A stretch of 64,000 nt of DNA. Origin: Pseudomonas sp. B28(2017) (GTDB lineage Bacteria > Pseudomonadota > Gammaproteobacteria > Pseudomonadales > Pseudomonadaceae). The translations under genes and the position numbers were made by a program. The stretch lies in contig NZ_NEJH01000001.1 of the NCBI RefSeq assembly GCF_002113025.1, positions 806,001 to 870,000 of the forward strand, written 5' to 3'. This document shows, piece by piece, positions 1-8,937 of the stretch (positions are counted from its first letter, which is position 1; each line of letters begins with the position of its first letter). The notes beneath the pieces were generated by a model, which was not told the origin of the DNA, did not search any database, and saw only the letters and a list, made by a program, of their open reading frames with translations.

Positions 1-769
1 ACTCGATCGCTGCCTGCAATCCCAGATCGAGTACGGGCGGCCGAAGTTCATTGATGATACTGCGGACACTGCGGATGGCTGTATCGAGGTGATTCAGCGC
101 ATCGCTGACCTTTTCGTTGAGCTTGGGGTGCATGGTACTGGTGCGCGCCTGCAACATGGAGACATCGATTCGCAACGCCAGCAGACTCTGTCCCAGCTCG
201 TCATGGATGTCGCGTGCGATCCGCTTTCGCTCTTCTTCCTTGATGTGCTCCTGATAGGCGGCCAGTTCACGCAGTTGCAGCTTCGATTGCAGCAATTCTT
301 CGGCCTGCATCGTCAGTTTGCGCTGCAGGTAGAACAGGTCGACGAACACCCGGATCTTGGCGCGAAGAACCTCGGCCATTATCGGGGAGAAGATGTAATC
401 CACTGCGCCGGACGTATAACCGCGGAAACGCTCGGTATCCGTATCGGCCTCGGCCGTGACGAAGATGATGGGCGTGTGGGCCGACTTCGGGCGCCCGTGA
501 ATGAGGGCCGCGGTTTCAAAACCGTCCATCACTGGCATTTTCACGTCGAGCAGGATGACTGCGAAGTCGCGCTGCAATAGCAGGCGCAGCGCCTCGCGCC
601 CGGAAGTCGCCGTGGCAATATCGAGGCCCATGTCGGCAATCACCGCGGCCAGCGCCGTAAGCTTGGCGGGATTGTCATCCACCAGCAACACGGATGCTGG
701 CACGCCATCAGGCGGGAGCGGTTGCCGCACCTGGGCTCTCTCTTTGAATACCGGGGGTTCCTGCTGCAT
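1..769 (-). CDS. Receiver-HisKA_3 histidine kinase, 3' end outside the window
   Basis: This reading frame is open from an ATG at 769 to the window edge, so only the first 256 residues are seen. An N-terminal receiver domain (about residues 24-140) has the VLLVDDN acidic pocket and the phospho-acceptor Asp75 in LLDVKMP. The usual Lys after the fifth strand is a Ser (DYIFSPI). A coiled linker follows, then a HisKA_3 dimerisation/phosphorylation domain with His189 in the motif DIHDELGQ. The ATPase domain would lie beyond the window. There are no membrane segments, so it should be a cytosolic kinase controlled by phosphorylation of its own receiver. It lies 105 bp downstream of the poly-HAMP hybrid kinase on the same strand and is probably in the same operon. 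HisKA_3 kinases normally phosphorylate NarL-type regulators such as the one encoded divergently at 6122. Confidence 0.88.
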   Translation of the reverse strand, partial: MQQEPPVFKERAQVRQPLPPDGVPASVLLVDDNPAKLTALAAVIADMGLDIATATSGREALRLLLQRDFAVILLDVKMPVMDGFETAALIHGRPKSAHTPIIFVTAEADTDTERFRGYTSGAVDYIFSPIMAEVLRAKIRVFVDLFYLQRKLTMQAEELLQSKLQLRELAAYQEHIKEEERKRIARDIHDELGQSLLALRIDVSMLQARTSTMHPKLNEKVSDALNHLDTAIRSVRSIINELRPPVLDLGLQAAIE

Positions 770-874
770 GTTTATGCCACTCGGTTTGCGCTGGCGTCTC
801 TAGCCTTGACGGCAACACCGGTAAACTTGCGCACAATGCCACTTTTACTGTCGCGCAATGTGTGTGGGACAGCG

Positions 875-3800
875 TCATCGATAGAGCCATTTGCGCATCA
901 GTGACAGCAACTGGTCGGTATCCACCGGCTTGCTGACATAGTCCGATGCTCCTGCCTCGAGGCACTTTTCACGGTCGCCCATCATCGCCTTGGCCGTCAG
1001 CGCAATCATGGGCAGGCTTTCAAATCTTTTGAATGTACGGATCTGGCGCATGGTTTCAAAGCCATCCATCCCGGGCATCATGATGTCCATCAGGACGATG
1101 TCGGTATCGGGCTGCTGCTGCAGCAGTTCTATGGCGGTTCGGCCGTTTTCGGCCGTGGCCACCAGCATTTTGTTGCGCTCGAGCACGCTGGTCAGGGCAA
1201 AGATATTGCGCACGTCATCGTCGACCACCAGGGCTTTTTTGCCCTCCAGACTGTCCGAGCCCTCATAGAGTTTTTCCAGCATCCTGCGTTGGGTCTGCGT
1301 CAGCCTGGCTACGACGCGGTGTAGAAACAGCGCGGTTTCATCGAGTATGCGCTCGGGGGATTGAACCGCCTTGATGACGCCCTTGCCGAGCAGTGTCCTG
1401 AATCGCTCGTGTTCCGGCTTGGTCAGTGTCTGCGCACCATAGACGACGATCGGCAATTCACGCATTGCGTGGTCTTCCTGCAACGCCTCGAGAAACCTGA
1501 TACCGGATGCGTTGGGCAGTTTGAGGTTGATTGCCATGCAGTCGTAGCGTTGCTTTGCCAGTTTCTTCAAGGCTTCAGCGCCGCTGTCGGTCGTTGCGAC
1601 CTTCACGTCGGTATTGCCGAGTAGATCGAGGATGCGGGCGCGGCTGCCTTCGTCGCCGTCGACGAGCAGCAGACTCCTGGTCTTGCGCCGTGCGAATGCC
1701 ACGATGCCGACCAGCGCATTTTGAATCTCGTCGGCTGTGACCGGCTTGAGCAGAAAGTCGAAAGCGCCGTAGCGCAGCCCGCGTGTGCGGTCGTCAGCGT
1801 TCGAGATGATCTGGACCGGGATGTGACGCGTGGCGAAGTTTCGCTTCAACTGCTCGAGCAGCAACCAGCCATCGATGTCCGTCAGGCCCGGGTCCAGCGT
1901 GATCGCGGCGGGTTTGAAGCGCTCGACAAGCTCCAGCGCATCCGTGCCACGGGTCGTGACGATAGCCCGGAACCCTTTCTGGTGCGCGGCCTCGAGCAGA
2001 ATGCTGGCGAATCGGGCGTCGCCCTCGAGCATCAGCAGCACCTGGTCCCCGGGTTGGACAGACTCGCGGTCGTCCAGTATCTGTGCAGAAGGGCCTGGCA
2101 TCAGGTCGCGCCTGACCAGGTCAGTTACTGTCTCTGTCGCTGATTCGTCTGGCAACTGACGCTGGGCATCCGGTGTACGCAAGGGCACGTACAGCGCGAA
2201 AATACTGCCCTTGCCGATCTCACCGGCGATCAGCCGCAGTTCACCGCCCAGCCGGTGTGCCAGCTCGCGGCTGATCGACAGACCGAGGCCGGTGCCGCCG
2301 TATTTTCGCGAGGTTCCGGTGTCTGCTTGCTGGAACGCCTCGAAGATGAGTTTCTGCTTGCCGGCAGAGACTCCAATGCCAGTGTCGGTGACCACGAAGG
2401 CGACCACCGCATTGGCGTGGTTCAGTTCGCTGTGATCCACGCTCCACCCGGACACAGCGGGCGCGATGCTGATCTTGACGCTGCCTTGCTCAGTAAACTT
2501 GAAGGCATTGGACAGCAGGTTCTTGACCACCTGCAGCAGGCGCTTTTCGTCGGTCCAGATGACGGGGGGCAGGGTAGGCGCCAGTTCAATCGTGAAGGTG
2601 AGGCCCCGGCTTTCGGCGACCGGGCGGAAGGTGCGTTCGATCTGGTCGTGCAGATCGGCGAACAGTGCCTCGTTCAGATCCAGTGTGACCGTGCCCGACT
2701 CGATCTTGGACAGATAGAGAATCTCGTCGATCAGCTCCAGCAGGTCTTTGCCGGCGCTACGGATGGTCTTGGCATATTCGACCTGCCGGGGAGTGAGATT
2801 GTGTTCCACGTTGTCGCTGAGCTGCTGGGCCAGGATCAGCAAGCTGTTCAATGGCGTCCTGAGCTCATGGGACATGCTGGAGAGGAATTCGGACTTGTAT
2901 TTCGAGGTCAGCATCAGTTGCTCCGCCTTCTCCTCCAGCGACAGCTTGGTGATTTCGACTTCGCGGTTCTTGCGCTCGACTTCGGCTTTCTGCTCCGCCA
3001 GCATTCCAGCCTTGTCCTCCAGTTCCTCGTTGGTCTGTCGCAACTCTTCCTGTTGCCTTTGCAACTCCTGCGCCAGCGATTGCGACTGCTTGAGCAGTTC
3101 TTCGGTACGCATATTGGCTTCGATCGTGTTGAGCACGATACCAATCGATTCAGCTAGCTGATCAAGAAAGGTTTGGTGAATGACGCTGTAGCGAGTGAAC
3201 GAAGCCATTTCGACGACGGCCTTGACCTTGTTCTCGAACAGGATCGGCAACACGATGATATTCAGCGGGGCGGCCGCACCCAGTCCCGATGAAATCGCGA
3301 CGTAATCTCCCGGTACATCGGTCAGCAGAATGCGCCGCTTTTCGTAAGCGCATTGCCCGACCAGGCCCTCGCCGAGCCGCCACTCATCGTTCACGTTGAT
3401 GTTGCCCTTGTACGCATAAGCCGACAGCAGTTTGAGTTTCGCAGGATCGGGCGGGCTCTCGTTCATCATGTAGAACACACCGTGCTGGGCGTTGATCAGC
3501 GGAGCCAGTTCCGACAGCACCATCTTGGAGACCGCCGCCAGATCGCGCTGGCCCTGCAGCAGGCGGGTAAATTTCGCGAGATTGGTCTTGAGCCAATCCT
3601 GTTCCGCATTCTGCCGCGTGGTTTCCCGCAGGTTGCGGATCATCTCGTTGACGTTGTCCTTCAATTCCGCCACTTCACCCTTTGCTTCCACCTCCACGTA
3701 ACGGGTCAGATCGCCCTTGGTCACGGCAGTCGCCACGTCGGCAATTGCGCGCACCTGATTGGTCAGGTTGGCCGCCAGACCGTTCACGTTGTCGGTCAGG

Positions 3801-5737
3801 TCGCGCCAGGTGCCGGCAGCACCCGGCACGTTGGCCTGGCCACCGAGCTTGCCCTCGACGCCCACTTCACGCGCCACCGAGGTCACCTGGTCGGAGAACA
3901 GCGCCAGCGTATCGGTCATACTGTTGATGGTGTCGGCCAGTTCGGCGATCTCGCCCTTGGCTTGCAGTGTCAGTTTCTTCTTCATGTCGCCGTTGGCTAC
4001 CGCTGTCACCACTTTAGCGATGCCTCGCACCTGGCTGGTCAGGTTGGCCGCCATGAAGTTCACGTTTTCGGTCAAGTCCTTCCAGGTGCCGGACACGCCT
4101 TGCACCTGTGCCTGTCCTCCGAGCTTTCCTTCGGTGCCGACTTCGCGCGCCACTCGCGTCACTTCGGCAGCAAAGCTGTTGAGCTGGTCCACCATCGTGT
4201 TGATGGTGTTCTTCAGCTCCATGATTTCGCCCTTGGCTTCCACGGTAATCGTGCGCCCCAGGTCGCCCTTGGCCACCGCCGTCGTCACGTCGGCGATGTT
4301 GCGCACCTGATTGGTCAGGTTGGCCGCCATGCTGTTGACCGAGTCGGTCAGGTCTTTCCAGGTTCCACCGACGCCCGCCACCTTGGCCTGGCCACCGAGC
4401 TTGCCGTCTGTCCCCACTTCGCGGGCCATGCGCGTCACTTCGTCGGCAAAGGTCGAGAGCTGGTCCACCATTGTGTTGATGGTTTCCTTGAGCTGGAGAA
4501 TTTCACCTTTCGCTTCGGCTGTGATCTTGCGCGACAGGTCGCCGTTGGCCACCGCCGTCGTTACGTCGGCAATGTTACGCACCTGGGTGGTCAGGTTGGC
4601 CGCCATGCCATTGACCGAATTGGTCAAGTCCTTCCAGGTTCCGGATACGCCGCTCACTTCGGCCTGTCCGCCCAGTTTGCCTTCGGTACCGACTTCAAGC
4701 GCGACGCGTGTCACCTCCGCGGCGAAGCTGGAGAGCTGGTCGACCATGGTGTTGATGGTGTTTTTCAGTTCGAGAATCTCGCCCTTGGCTTCAACGGTAA
4801 TTTTCTTGCCGAGGTCGCCACGCGCCACCGCCGTCGTCACCTGTGCGAGGTTGCGCACCTGGGTGGTCAGGTTGGCCGCCATGCCGTTGACCGATTCGGT
4901 CAGGTCGCGCCAGGTGCCTGATACGTCGCGCACTTCCGCCTGGCCGCCCAACTTGCCTTCGGTACCGACTTCCAGCGCCACGCGGGTCACCTCCGCAGCG
5001 AAGCTCGAGAGCTGGCCGACCATCGTGTTGATGGTGTTTTTCAGCTCAAGAATCTCACCCCTGGCTTCGACGGTAATCGTCTTGCCCAGATCGCCTTTGG
5101 CCACCGCGGTCGTCACGTAAGCGATGTTGCGCATCTGGGTGGTCAGGTTGGCGGCCATGTCGTTGACGGAGTCGGTCAGATCTCTCCAGGTGCCGGACAC
5201 TCCTTTGACATTGGCCTGACCACCGAGAATCCCTTCAGTGCCGACTTCGCGGGCCACCCGGGTCACTTCGGAAGCGAAGGAGCCCAGTCGCGTCACCATG
5301 GTGTTCACGATCCCGGCGGATTTGAGGAACTGGCCCCGCAGTTTCAGGCCGTTGAGTACCGGCGGTACCTGCTGGCTCAGATTACCCTCGGCCACCGAAC
5401 CGACAACGCGAATGATCTCGTTCATCGGGCTGATGAGGTCGCTGGTGAGCGTATTGCTCGAGTTGACGATCTTTTGCCATGAGCCTTTCATCATCGGCAA
5501 TTCGATACGCTCGTCGACCTTGCCCTGCTTGCCGATCAGTCGCGCCACGCGTTCGAATTCGGTGGTGGTGTCGGCTGCCATGTCGATGATCTCGTTGAGC
5601 GTGTCGGCGATCTTGCCCGGCATGCCGGTCCAGTCTTCCGGCATACGCGTAGTGAAGTCACCTTTGCGCAACGACTGCAGCGCTGCCAGCAACGTCTTCA
5701 TGTCGATAACTTCGATCGGTGTCGTTACTGTGGCCAT
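875..5737 (-). CDS. Poly-HAMP hybrid sensor histidine kinase with three receivers
   Basis: A 1620-residue soluble kinase with no signal peptide or membrane segment. Residues about 15-720 are an array of HAMP domains. Six near-identical 92-residue units share the motif EVGTEGxLGGQA, preceded by more divergent HAMP units. A GAF-like domain (about 755-900) and a coiled coil lead into HisKA with His957 ([10 protein letters not shown]). The HATPase follows, with an N box ([10 protein letters not shown]) and G boxes ([16 protein letters not shown]). Three receivers complete the protein: receiver 1 has Asp1282, receiver 2 has Asn1404 where Asp is expected, and receiver 3 is canonical with Asp1551 ([11 protein letters not shown]). 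The layout resembles group III (Nik1/Os-1 type) hybrid kinases, which act in osmotic or stress signalling in fungi. The stimulus in this bacterium is unknown. It is probably co-transcribed with the receiver-kinase gene downstream. Confidence 0.93.
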   Translation of the reverse strand: MATVTTPIEVIDMKTLLAALQSLRKGDFTTRMPEDWTGMPGKIADTLNEIIDMAADTTTEFERVARLIGKQGKVDERIELPMMKGSWQKIVNSSNTLTSDLISPMNEIIRVVGSVAEGNLSQQVPPVLNGLKLRGQFLKSAGIVNTMVTRLGSFASEVTRVAREVGTEGILGGQANVKGVSGTWRDLTDSVNDMAANLTTQMRNIAYVTTAVAKGDLGKTITVEARGEILELKNTINTMVGQLSSFAAEVTRVALEVGTEGKLGGQAEVRDVSGTWRDLTESVNGMAANLTTQVRNLAQVTTAVARGDLGKKITVEAKGEILELKNTINTMVDQLSSFAAEVTRVALEVGTEGKLGGQAEVSGVSGTWKDLTNSVNGMAANLTTQVRNIADVTTAVANGDLSRKITAEAKGEILQLKETINTMVDQLSTFADEVTRMAREVGTDGKLGGQAKVAGVGGTWKDLTDSVNSMAANLTNQVRNIADVTTAVAKGDLGRTITVEAKGEIMELKNTINTMVDQLNSFAAEVTRVAREVGTEGKLGGQAQVQGVSGTWKDLTENVNFMAANLTSQVRGIAKVVTAVANGDMKKKLTLQAKGEIAELADTINSMTDTLALFSDQVTSVAREVGVEGKLGGQANVPGAAGTWRDLTDNVNGLAANLTNQVRAIADVATAVTKGDLTRYVEVEAKGEVAELKDNVNEMIRNLRETTRQNAEQDWLKTNLAKFTRLLQGQRDLAAVSKMVLSELAPLINAQHGVFYMMNESPPDPAKLKLLSAYAYKGNINVNDEWRLGEGLVGQCAYEKRRILLTDVPGDYVAISSGLGAAAPLNIIVLPILFENKVKAVVEMASFTRYSVIHQTFLDQLAESIGIVLNTIEANMRTEELLKQSQSLAQELQRQQEELRQTNEELEDKAGMLAEQKAEVERKNREVEITKLSLEEKAEQLMLTSKYKSEFLSSMSHELRTPLNSLLILAQQLSDNVEHNLTPRQVEYAKTIRSAGKDLLELIDEILYLSKIESGTVTLDLNEALFADLHDQIERTFRPVAESRGLTFTIELAPTLPPVIWTDEKRLLQVVKNLLSNAFKFTEQGSVKISIAPAVSGWSVDHSELNHANAVVAFVVTDTGIGVSAGKQKLIFEAFQQADTGTSRKYGGTGLGLSISRELAHRLGGELRLIAGEIGKGSIFALYVPLRTPDAQRQLPDESATETVTDLVRRDLMPGPSAQILDDRESVQPGDQVLLMLEGDARFASILLEAAHQKGFRAIVTTRGTDALELVERFKPAAITLDPGLTDIDGWLLLEQLKRNFATRHIPVQIISNADDRTRGLRYGAFDFLLKPVTADEIQNALVGIVAFARRKTRSLLLVDGDEGSRARILDLLGNTDVKVATTDSGAEALKKLAKQRYDCMAINLKLPNASGIRFLEALQEDHAMRELPIVVYGAQTLTKPEHERFRTLLGKGVIKAVQSPERILDETALFLHRVVARLTQTQRRMLEKLYEGSDSLEGKKALVVDDDVRNIFALTSVLERNKMLVATAENGRTAIELLQQQPDTDIVLMDIMMPGMDGFETMRQIRTFKRFESLPMIALTAKAMMGDREKCLEAGASDYVSKPVDTDQLLSLMRKWLYR
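3700..5310 (-). repeat. Six tandem ~276-bp coding repeats (HAMP units)
   Basis: Within the hybrid-kinase gene, a unit of about 276 bp recurs six times in tandem. Each unit encodes the pattern EVGTEGxLGGQA, GTWxDLT, MAANLT and KGDL, and several copies are nearly identical at DNA level. Similar units invite recombination, so copy number may vary between strains. Confidence 0.85.
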
Positions 5738-6121
5738 GTCTGTGTCCAGTCAAAATTGATGCCACGCACCAGAGGCCGGAAATGCCCCCGCTCTGAATGC
5801 CCACACGGGTATTGACTCCAGGATTGCCCTTGCCGCGGGAGCCGGCCTTGCAGTATTTCCCATGCTGAAAACCGAGCGTCAGCTTACGAAATACTAGCAA
5901 GGTTGGCGAAATGCCCCGGATCCTGGAGAAATTGTCATCTTGCAGTGCAGTCCCGGCCTGCTAACGTCAAACCCTGCAGCAGGTTCCATGGCTTGTCGGT
6001 CACTGGCCGCAGGGTTAGTGTGGGAATGCATGAGCGCACCACTGTGCCAGCGGGTTCAACATCATCTGTACAGCAAGACACGATACGGCCAGGGCCTTGC
6101 GGGTACGAATGGAAAATACAG
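5738..6121. other. Divergent intergenic region, kinase / NarL regulator
   Basis: This 384-bp gap between two divergent genes must hold both promoters. The frame of the downstream regulator is open back to 5903, but that extension shows no domain and has weak start signals. No operator or RNA could be identified. Confidence 0.5.
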
Positions 6122-6763
6122 ATGCCTGAGCAAAAAATCAGAGTCTTGCTGGTGGATGATCACAGCATCGTGCGTAACGGTGTGCGACGCATGCTGGAGA
6201 CTGCCGGCGAGATCGAAGTAACGGGTGAAGCCGGGACGGCACAGGACACAATGCTCCTGATCCGGGAGCAGGATTTCGACGTGGCGCTGGTAGATATCCA
6301 GCTGCCCGACAAGACCGGCCTCCAGCTCCTCAAGCTCATGCGATCAGAGAAGCCCAGGCTCGCCGTACTGATGTTGAGCATGCATTCGGTCGAGGCCTAT
6401 GCGTTACGCGCCATCAAGCACGGCGCTGCGGGATACCTCACCAAGGATATTTCCGCAGCCACCCTGGTTGCGGCGGTTCGCAAGGTGGCCTCAGGCGGCA
6501 AGCACGTCAGTCCTGAGCTGGCAGAAAAACTGGTCAACGCTATCGGCAGAGGCGACGCGGCACCCCACGAAGCACTGTCCGACCGGGAACTTGAAGTACT
6601 CAAGCTGCTCGCAGCAGGCGAGAGAATCGTCCGCATCGCTCAGATATTGCATTTGAGCCCGAGTACCGTCACGACGTACCGGGCACGCATCCTGGAAAAA
6701 ACAGGGATGGACAGCAATGCGAAACTGGCCCGCTATGCACTGGAAAACGGCCTGTTAACCTAG
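6122..6763 (+). CDS. NarL/FixJ-family response regulator
   Basis: A 213-residue regulator starting at MPEQKIR. The receiver domain (about 5-120) has the acidic pair in LLVDDH, a phospho-Asp in VALVDIQLPDK and the conserved Lys in GYLTKD. A LuxR-type helix-turn-helix (about 148-205) has the motif LSDRELEVLKLLAAGE and a recognition helix in STVTTYRARILEK. The frame is open upstream to 5903, but the ATG at 6122 sits exactly where receiver homology begins, with a GGAAAA-like ribosome site before it. The gene is divergent from the poly-HAMP kinase and receiver-kinase genes, so it is the likely output of that pathway. This pairing is inferred from position and from HisKA_3/NarL specificity. Confidence 0.9.
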   Translation: MPEQKIRVLLVDDHSIVRNGVRRMLETAGEIEVTGEAGTAQDTMLLIREQDFDVALVDIQLPDKTGLQLLKLMRSEKPRLAVLMLSMHSVEAYALRAIKHGAAGYLTKDISAATLVAAVRKVASGGKHVSPELAEKLVNAIGRGDAAPHEALSDRELEVLKLLAAGERIVRIAQILHLSPSTVTTYRARILEKTGMDSNAKLARYALENGLLT

Positions 6764-6972
6764 AATGCCTTGCCATCCGACGCAGCCGATCCAGCCTGCT
6801 TGTAGTGGAATCACTACAAACTCTTGGCCGATATCTCCACAAAGAAGTCCAGCTAACGTCGATAGTGGTATCCGTTCAACTCAAGCATATTGAGCTCTCT
6901 GCAAAGTTCGTAGATTAAGCGCGAAGTACGCGTTGCATTCATGTTGAATCAAAGTTCTAACTGGAGGACTAC

Positions 6973-7272
6973 ATGATGATTGGCTATTGGTTATGCGCGT
7001 TGCTGTGGGGTGTGGTACTGCTGGAGGAGATCCAGAGCATGCCCCTTCAAGAATGGAAAGACGAGGGTCTGAAAAAGGTTCTGTTGCTGCGCCGGACCAG
7101 AACCCGGACCAACTACTTTATGGCCTTGATCGCGGGCGCCTTGTGCCTTTATAGCGAAATCGTGGTGACGCCGGTCGATCAGAACATTTTCAACCCGGAG
7201 CTGATACTTGCCGTGTGCGGTCTGCTTTGGGGTGCTTATCTTTCCGTAGTCTCCATAAAGGGTAAACGCTAG
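6973..7272 (+). CDS. Small membrane protein of unknown function
   Basis: A 99-residue protein with three probable membrane helices: residues 3-18, about 48-64 and about 78-93. An Arg/Lys-rich segment (LLLRRTRTRTN) lies between the first two. A strong GGAGGA ribosome site ends four bases before the first ATG and seven before the second (6976), so the start may be either. No family was recognised. It stands alone, 209 bp after the NarL regulator. Confidence 0.7.
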   Translation: MMIGYWLCALLWGVVLLEEIQSMPLQEWKDEGLKKVLLLRRTRTRTNYFMALIAGALCLYSEIVVTPVDQNIFNPELILAVCGLLWGAYLSVVSIKGKR

Positions 7273-7368
7273 AGGCCTGGCTCAATGACTACTGCGGGTA
7301 ATTGATATTTCGCTACCGTCGGCCTGCAGGGAAATTCCCCCGTTCAGGCGCTTAACTCAGCATTTGAA

Positions 7369-7395
7369 AAGCCGCAGCCACCCTGGTTGCGGCTT
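7369..7395 (-). terminator. Hairpin, probable terminator of the RidA-like gene
   Basis: The inverted repeat AAGCCGCA / TGCGGCTT has inner CCA/TGG pairing. Read on the minus strand it is followed by a T-rich run (TTTTCAAA), which suits termination of the gene ending at 7556. Confidence 0.5.
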
Positions 7396-7555
7396 GTGCT
7401 GCGTGGTTTGTTTTCAGGGCGTGATGACCTCCAAACCCTTGTACGTCTGGCCTTCGTCGCGCAAGGGGCATCCCTGGTGAAGCCTGGCCTTGAGCAGCTA
7501 ATCTTCAGCCTTCGGAGGGGCGGCGGAATCACGCCGCGAAGAGGCCCGAGCCGAG

Positions 7556-8062
7556 TCAACGGCGTACAGCAGTGACTTCGATTTCAACCAGGAAACCTGG
7601 ATTGGCCAGTGCCGCTACTTGGAAAGTAGATCGGGTAGGAAGGAGTGGTTGTGCCGCCGTTCCGAAGAACTGCCTATAGCCTTTCATGAAGCCTGCAAAA
7701 TCCATTTTCCCTCCGTGTTCCGTGACACCGACCAGATAGACTTGCATCTTGACCACATCGCCGATGCTTAGATTAAGGTTCTTTAGGTTGGCTTCGATGA
7801 TCTTAAGCACACTGACAGTCTGTGTTTCGGTATCGCCATACGCAGCGATGGAACTTGGATCTGCCTTGCTGTTGATCACTGCTGGCACGACTCCGCTGAA
7901 ATTTACCACTTGAGCGTCAGCCGGGATTTCGATGGCCAACGAGATCGGAAAATCGGAGTCGGGAATCTTGTGGCGGATCACATCAGCGGCGTTGACATTA
8001 CTGGTTGCGAGCGTGGTGACCAGGGTGCCCATCAGGACGCTTAAGGAAAGCTTGCTTGGCAT
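7556..8062 (-). CDS. Exported RidA/YjgF-family protein
   Basis: A 168-residue protein with an N-terminal signal peptide (hydrophobic residues 5-20, cleavage near SNVNA-AD), followed by a Rid domain. The domain shows the typical VNFSGVVP segment, the trimer-core pattern VLKIIEANLKNLNLSIGDVVKMQVYL and a C-terminal VAALANPGFLVEIEVTAV. Classical RidA is a cytosolic enamine/imine deaminase that uses an Arg in the motif SQCGNR. Here the C-terminal half is divergent and the protein is probably periplasmic, so the activity may differ. It is AT-richer than the surrounding chromosome, as are the two exported enzymes that follow at 8938 and 11005. Confidence 0.85.
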   Translation of the reverse strand: MPSKLSLSVLMGTLVTTLATSNVNAADVIRHKIPDSDFPISLAIEIPADAQVVNFSGVVPAVINSKADPSSIAAYGDTETQTVSVLKIIEANLKNLNLSIGDVVKMQVYLVGVTEHGGKMDFAGFMKGYRQFFGTAAQPLLPTRSTFQVAALANPGFLVEIEVTAVRR

Positions 8063-8937
8063 GCGGGGACTCTCGAGTGAAGTGGGGCACTCTTAACGTT
8101 GAGTAATGGCCATCAACTGGCTTTTGCAGGGTTGATTGTTTCACCGCAAAAGGCATTAAGGGATAGGTCATCTCTCTCTCTCGCTTGTAGGAAATTTCTC
8201 GGCCCGAGCGTCGTAGGTGCTTCGTATCGCCTCGGAAATTTCCGACATGAACTGCGGAATTTTCAACTATCTTTTAGAAATCGATTTGGGCAAAGATCAT
8301 TTGATTCTGGACGGCTGGATTGAGCTTCGTAGTGCCCCGTATTCCTAAGTATCAGGCTGTCGTCGATTCAGAGTAGTCTGTAGCTATGACGAGCATTGCC
8401 GCCAGAGTGACCGCTGCGCACATTATTTACGAACATCGATCTTCCATGCAGGGAGTATGCGCTACTGAAGTACCTTTAATCTGTCCAGGCTGTAACGCAG
8501 CAGAGATCAGAGAAAGAGTAATATTATATGAAGAAAAGGCTGATCAATTCTGTATGTGCATATCTCCTCCTTATATTGATTGCTTGAGATGCCGGGTCAT
8601 GAAATGTGTCTATTTACACCCCTGAAAGTTAACTTGTACTTACGGTGCCTGGAATATTTTTGGCGAACTGATGTGCCTGCTTAATTGCCGGATTAGTTAG
8701 CGTGCACGACTTTCCTGTTCGCTCTGATTGCAAGCTGTGCGTCCACTGCAAATCTTCTACTTTAGGTCGCCATTTAGCAGTTAGCCCGAGTTCAGTTCTG
8801 GTATATAGGCCGGTAGGGGCAACAGTTCGGCCCAGTCCTTGTGGGGCTCTACCAAGCGTACAACTTTTTGCTGTAATGCACGCACTCTGGTGTCGAGGAT
8901 AACGGGCATAAAAAATTACCAAAATGGAGGGTCCCCC
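8063..8937. other. AT-rich intergenic stretch with palindromes
   Basis: In these 875 bp no reading frame has a convincing start and family. A 79-codon frame at 8386-8625 is Cys-rich but lacks a ribosome site. A perfect 14-bp palindrome, TCGGAAATTTCCGA, lies at 8232-8245, with a partial copy (GGAAATTTCTC) at 8190-8200. Both are upstream of the minus-strand RidA-like gene and could be operators. Confidence 0.45.

Noticed and set aside
3353..4921. A 522-codon plus-strand open frame
   Set aside because: It is antisense to the HAMP repeat array; its length comes from the repetitive GC-rich codon pattern of the real gene, and it has no family features.
3700..5310. Regular repeats considered as a CRISPR array
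   Set aside because: The units are 276-bp coding repeats in frame within one protein, without short direct repeats separated by unique spacers.
8386..8625. 79-codon Cys-rich plus frame
   Set aside because: No ribosome site, no recognisable zinc-binding spacing, and located in AT-rich sequence where chance frames are expected.
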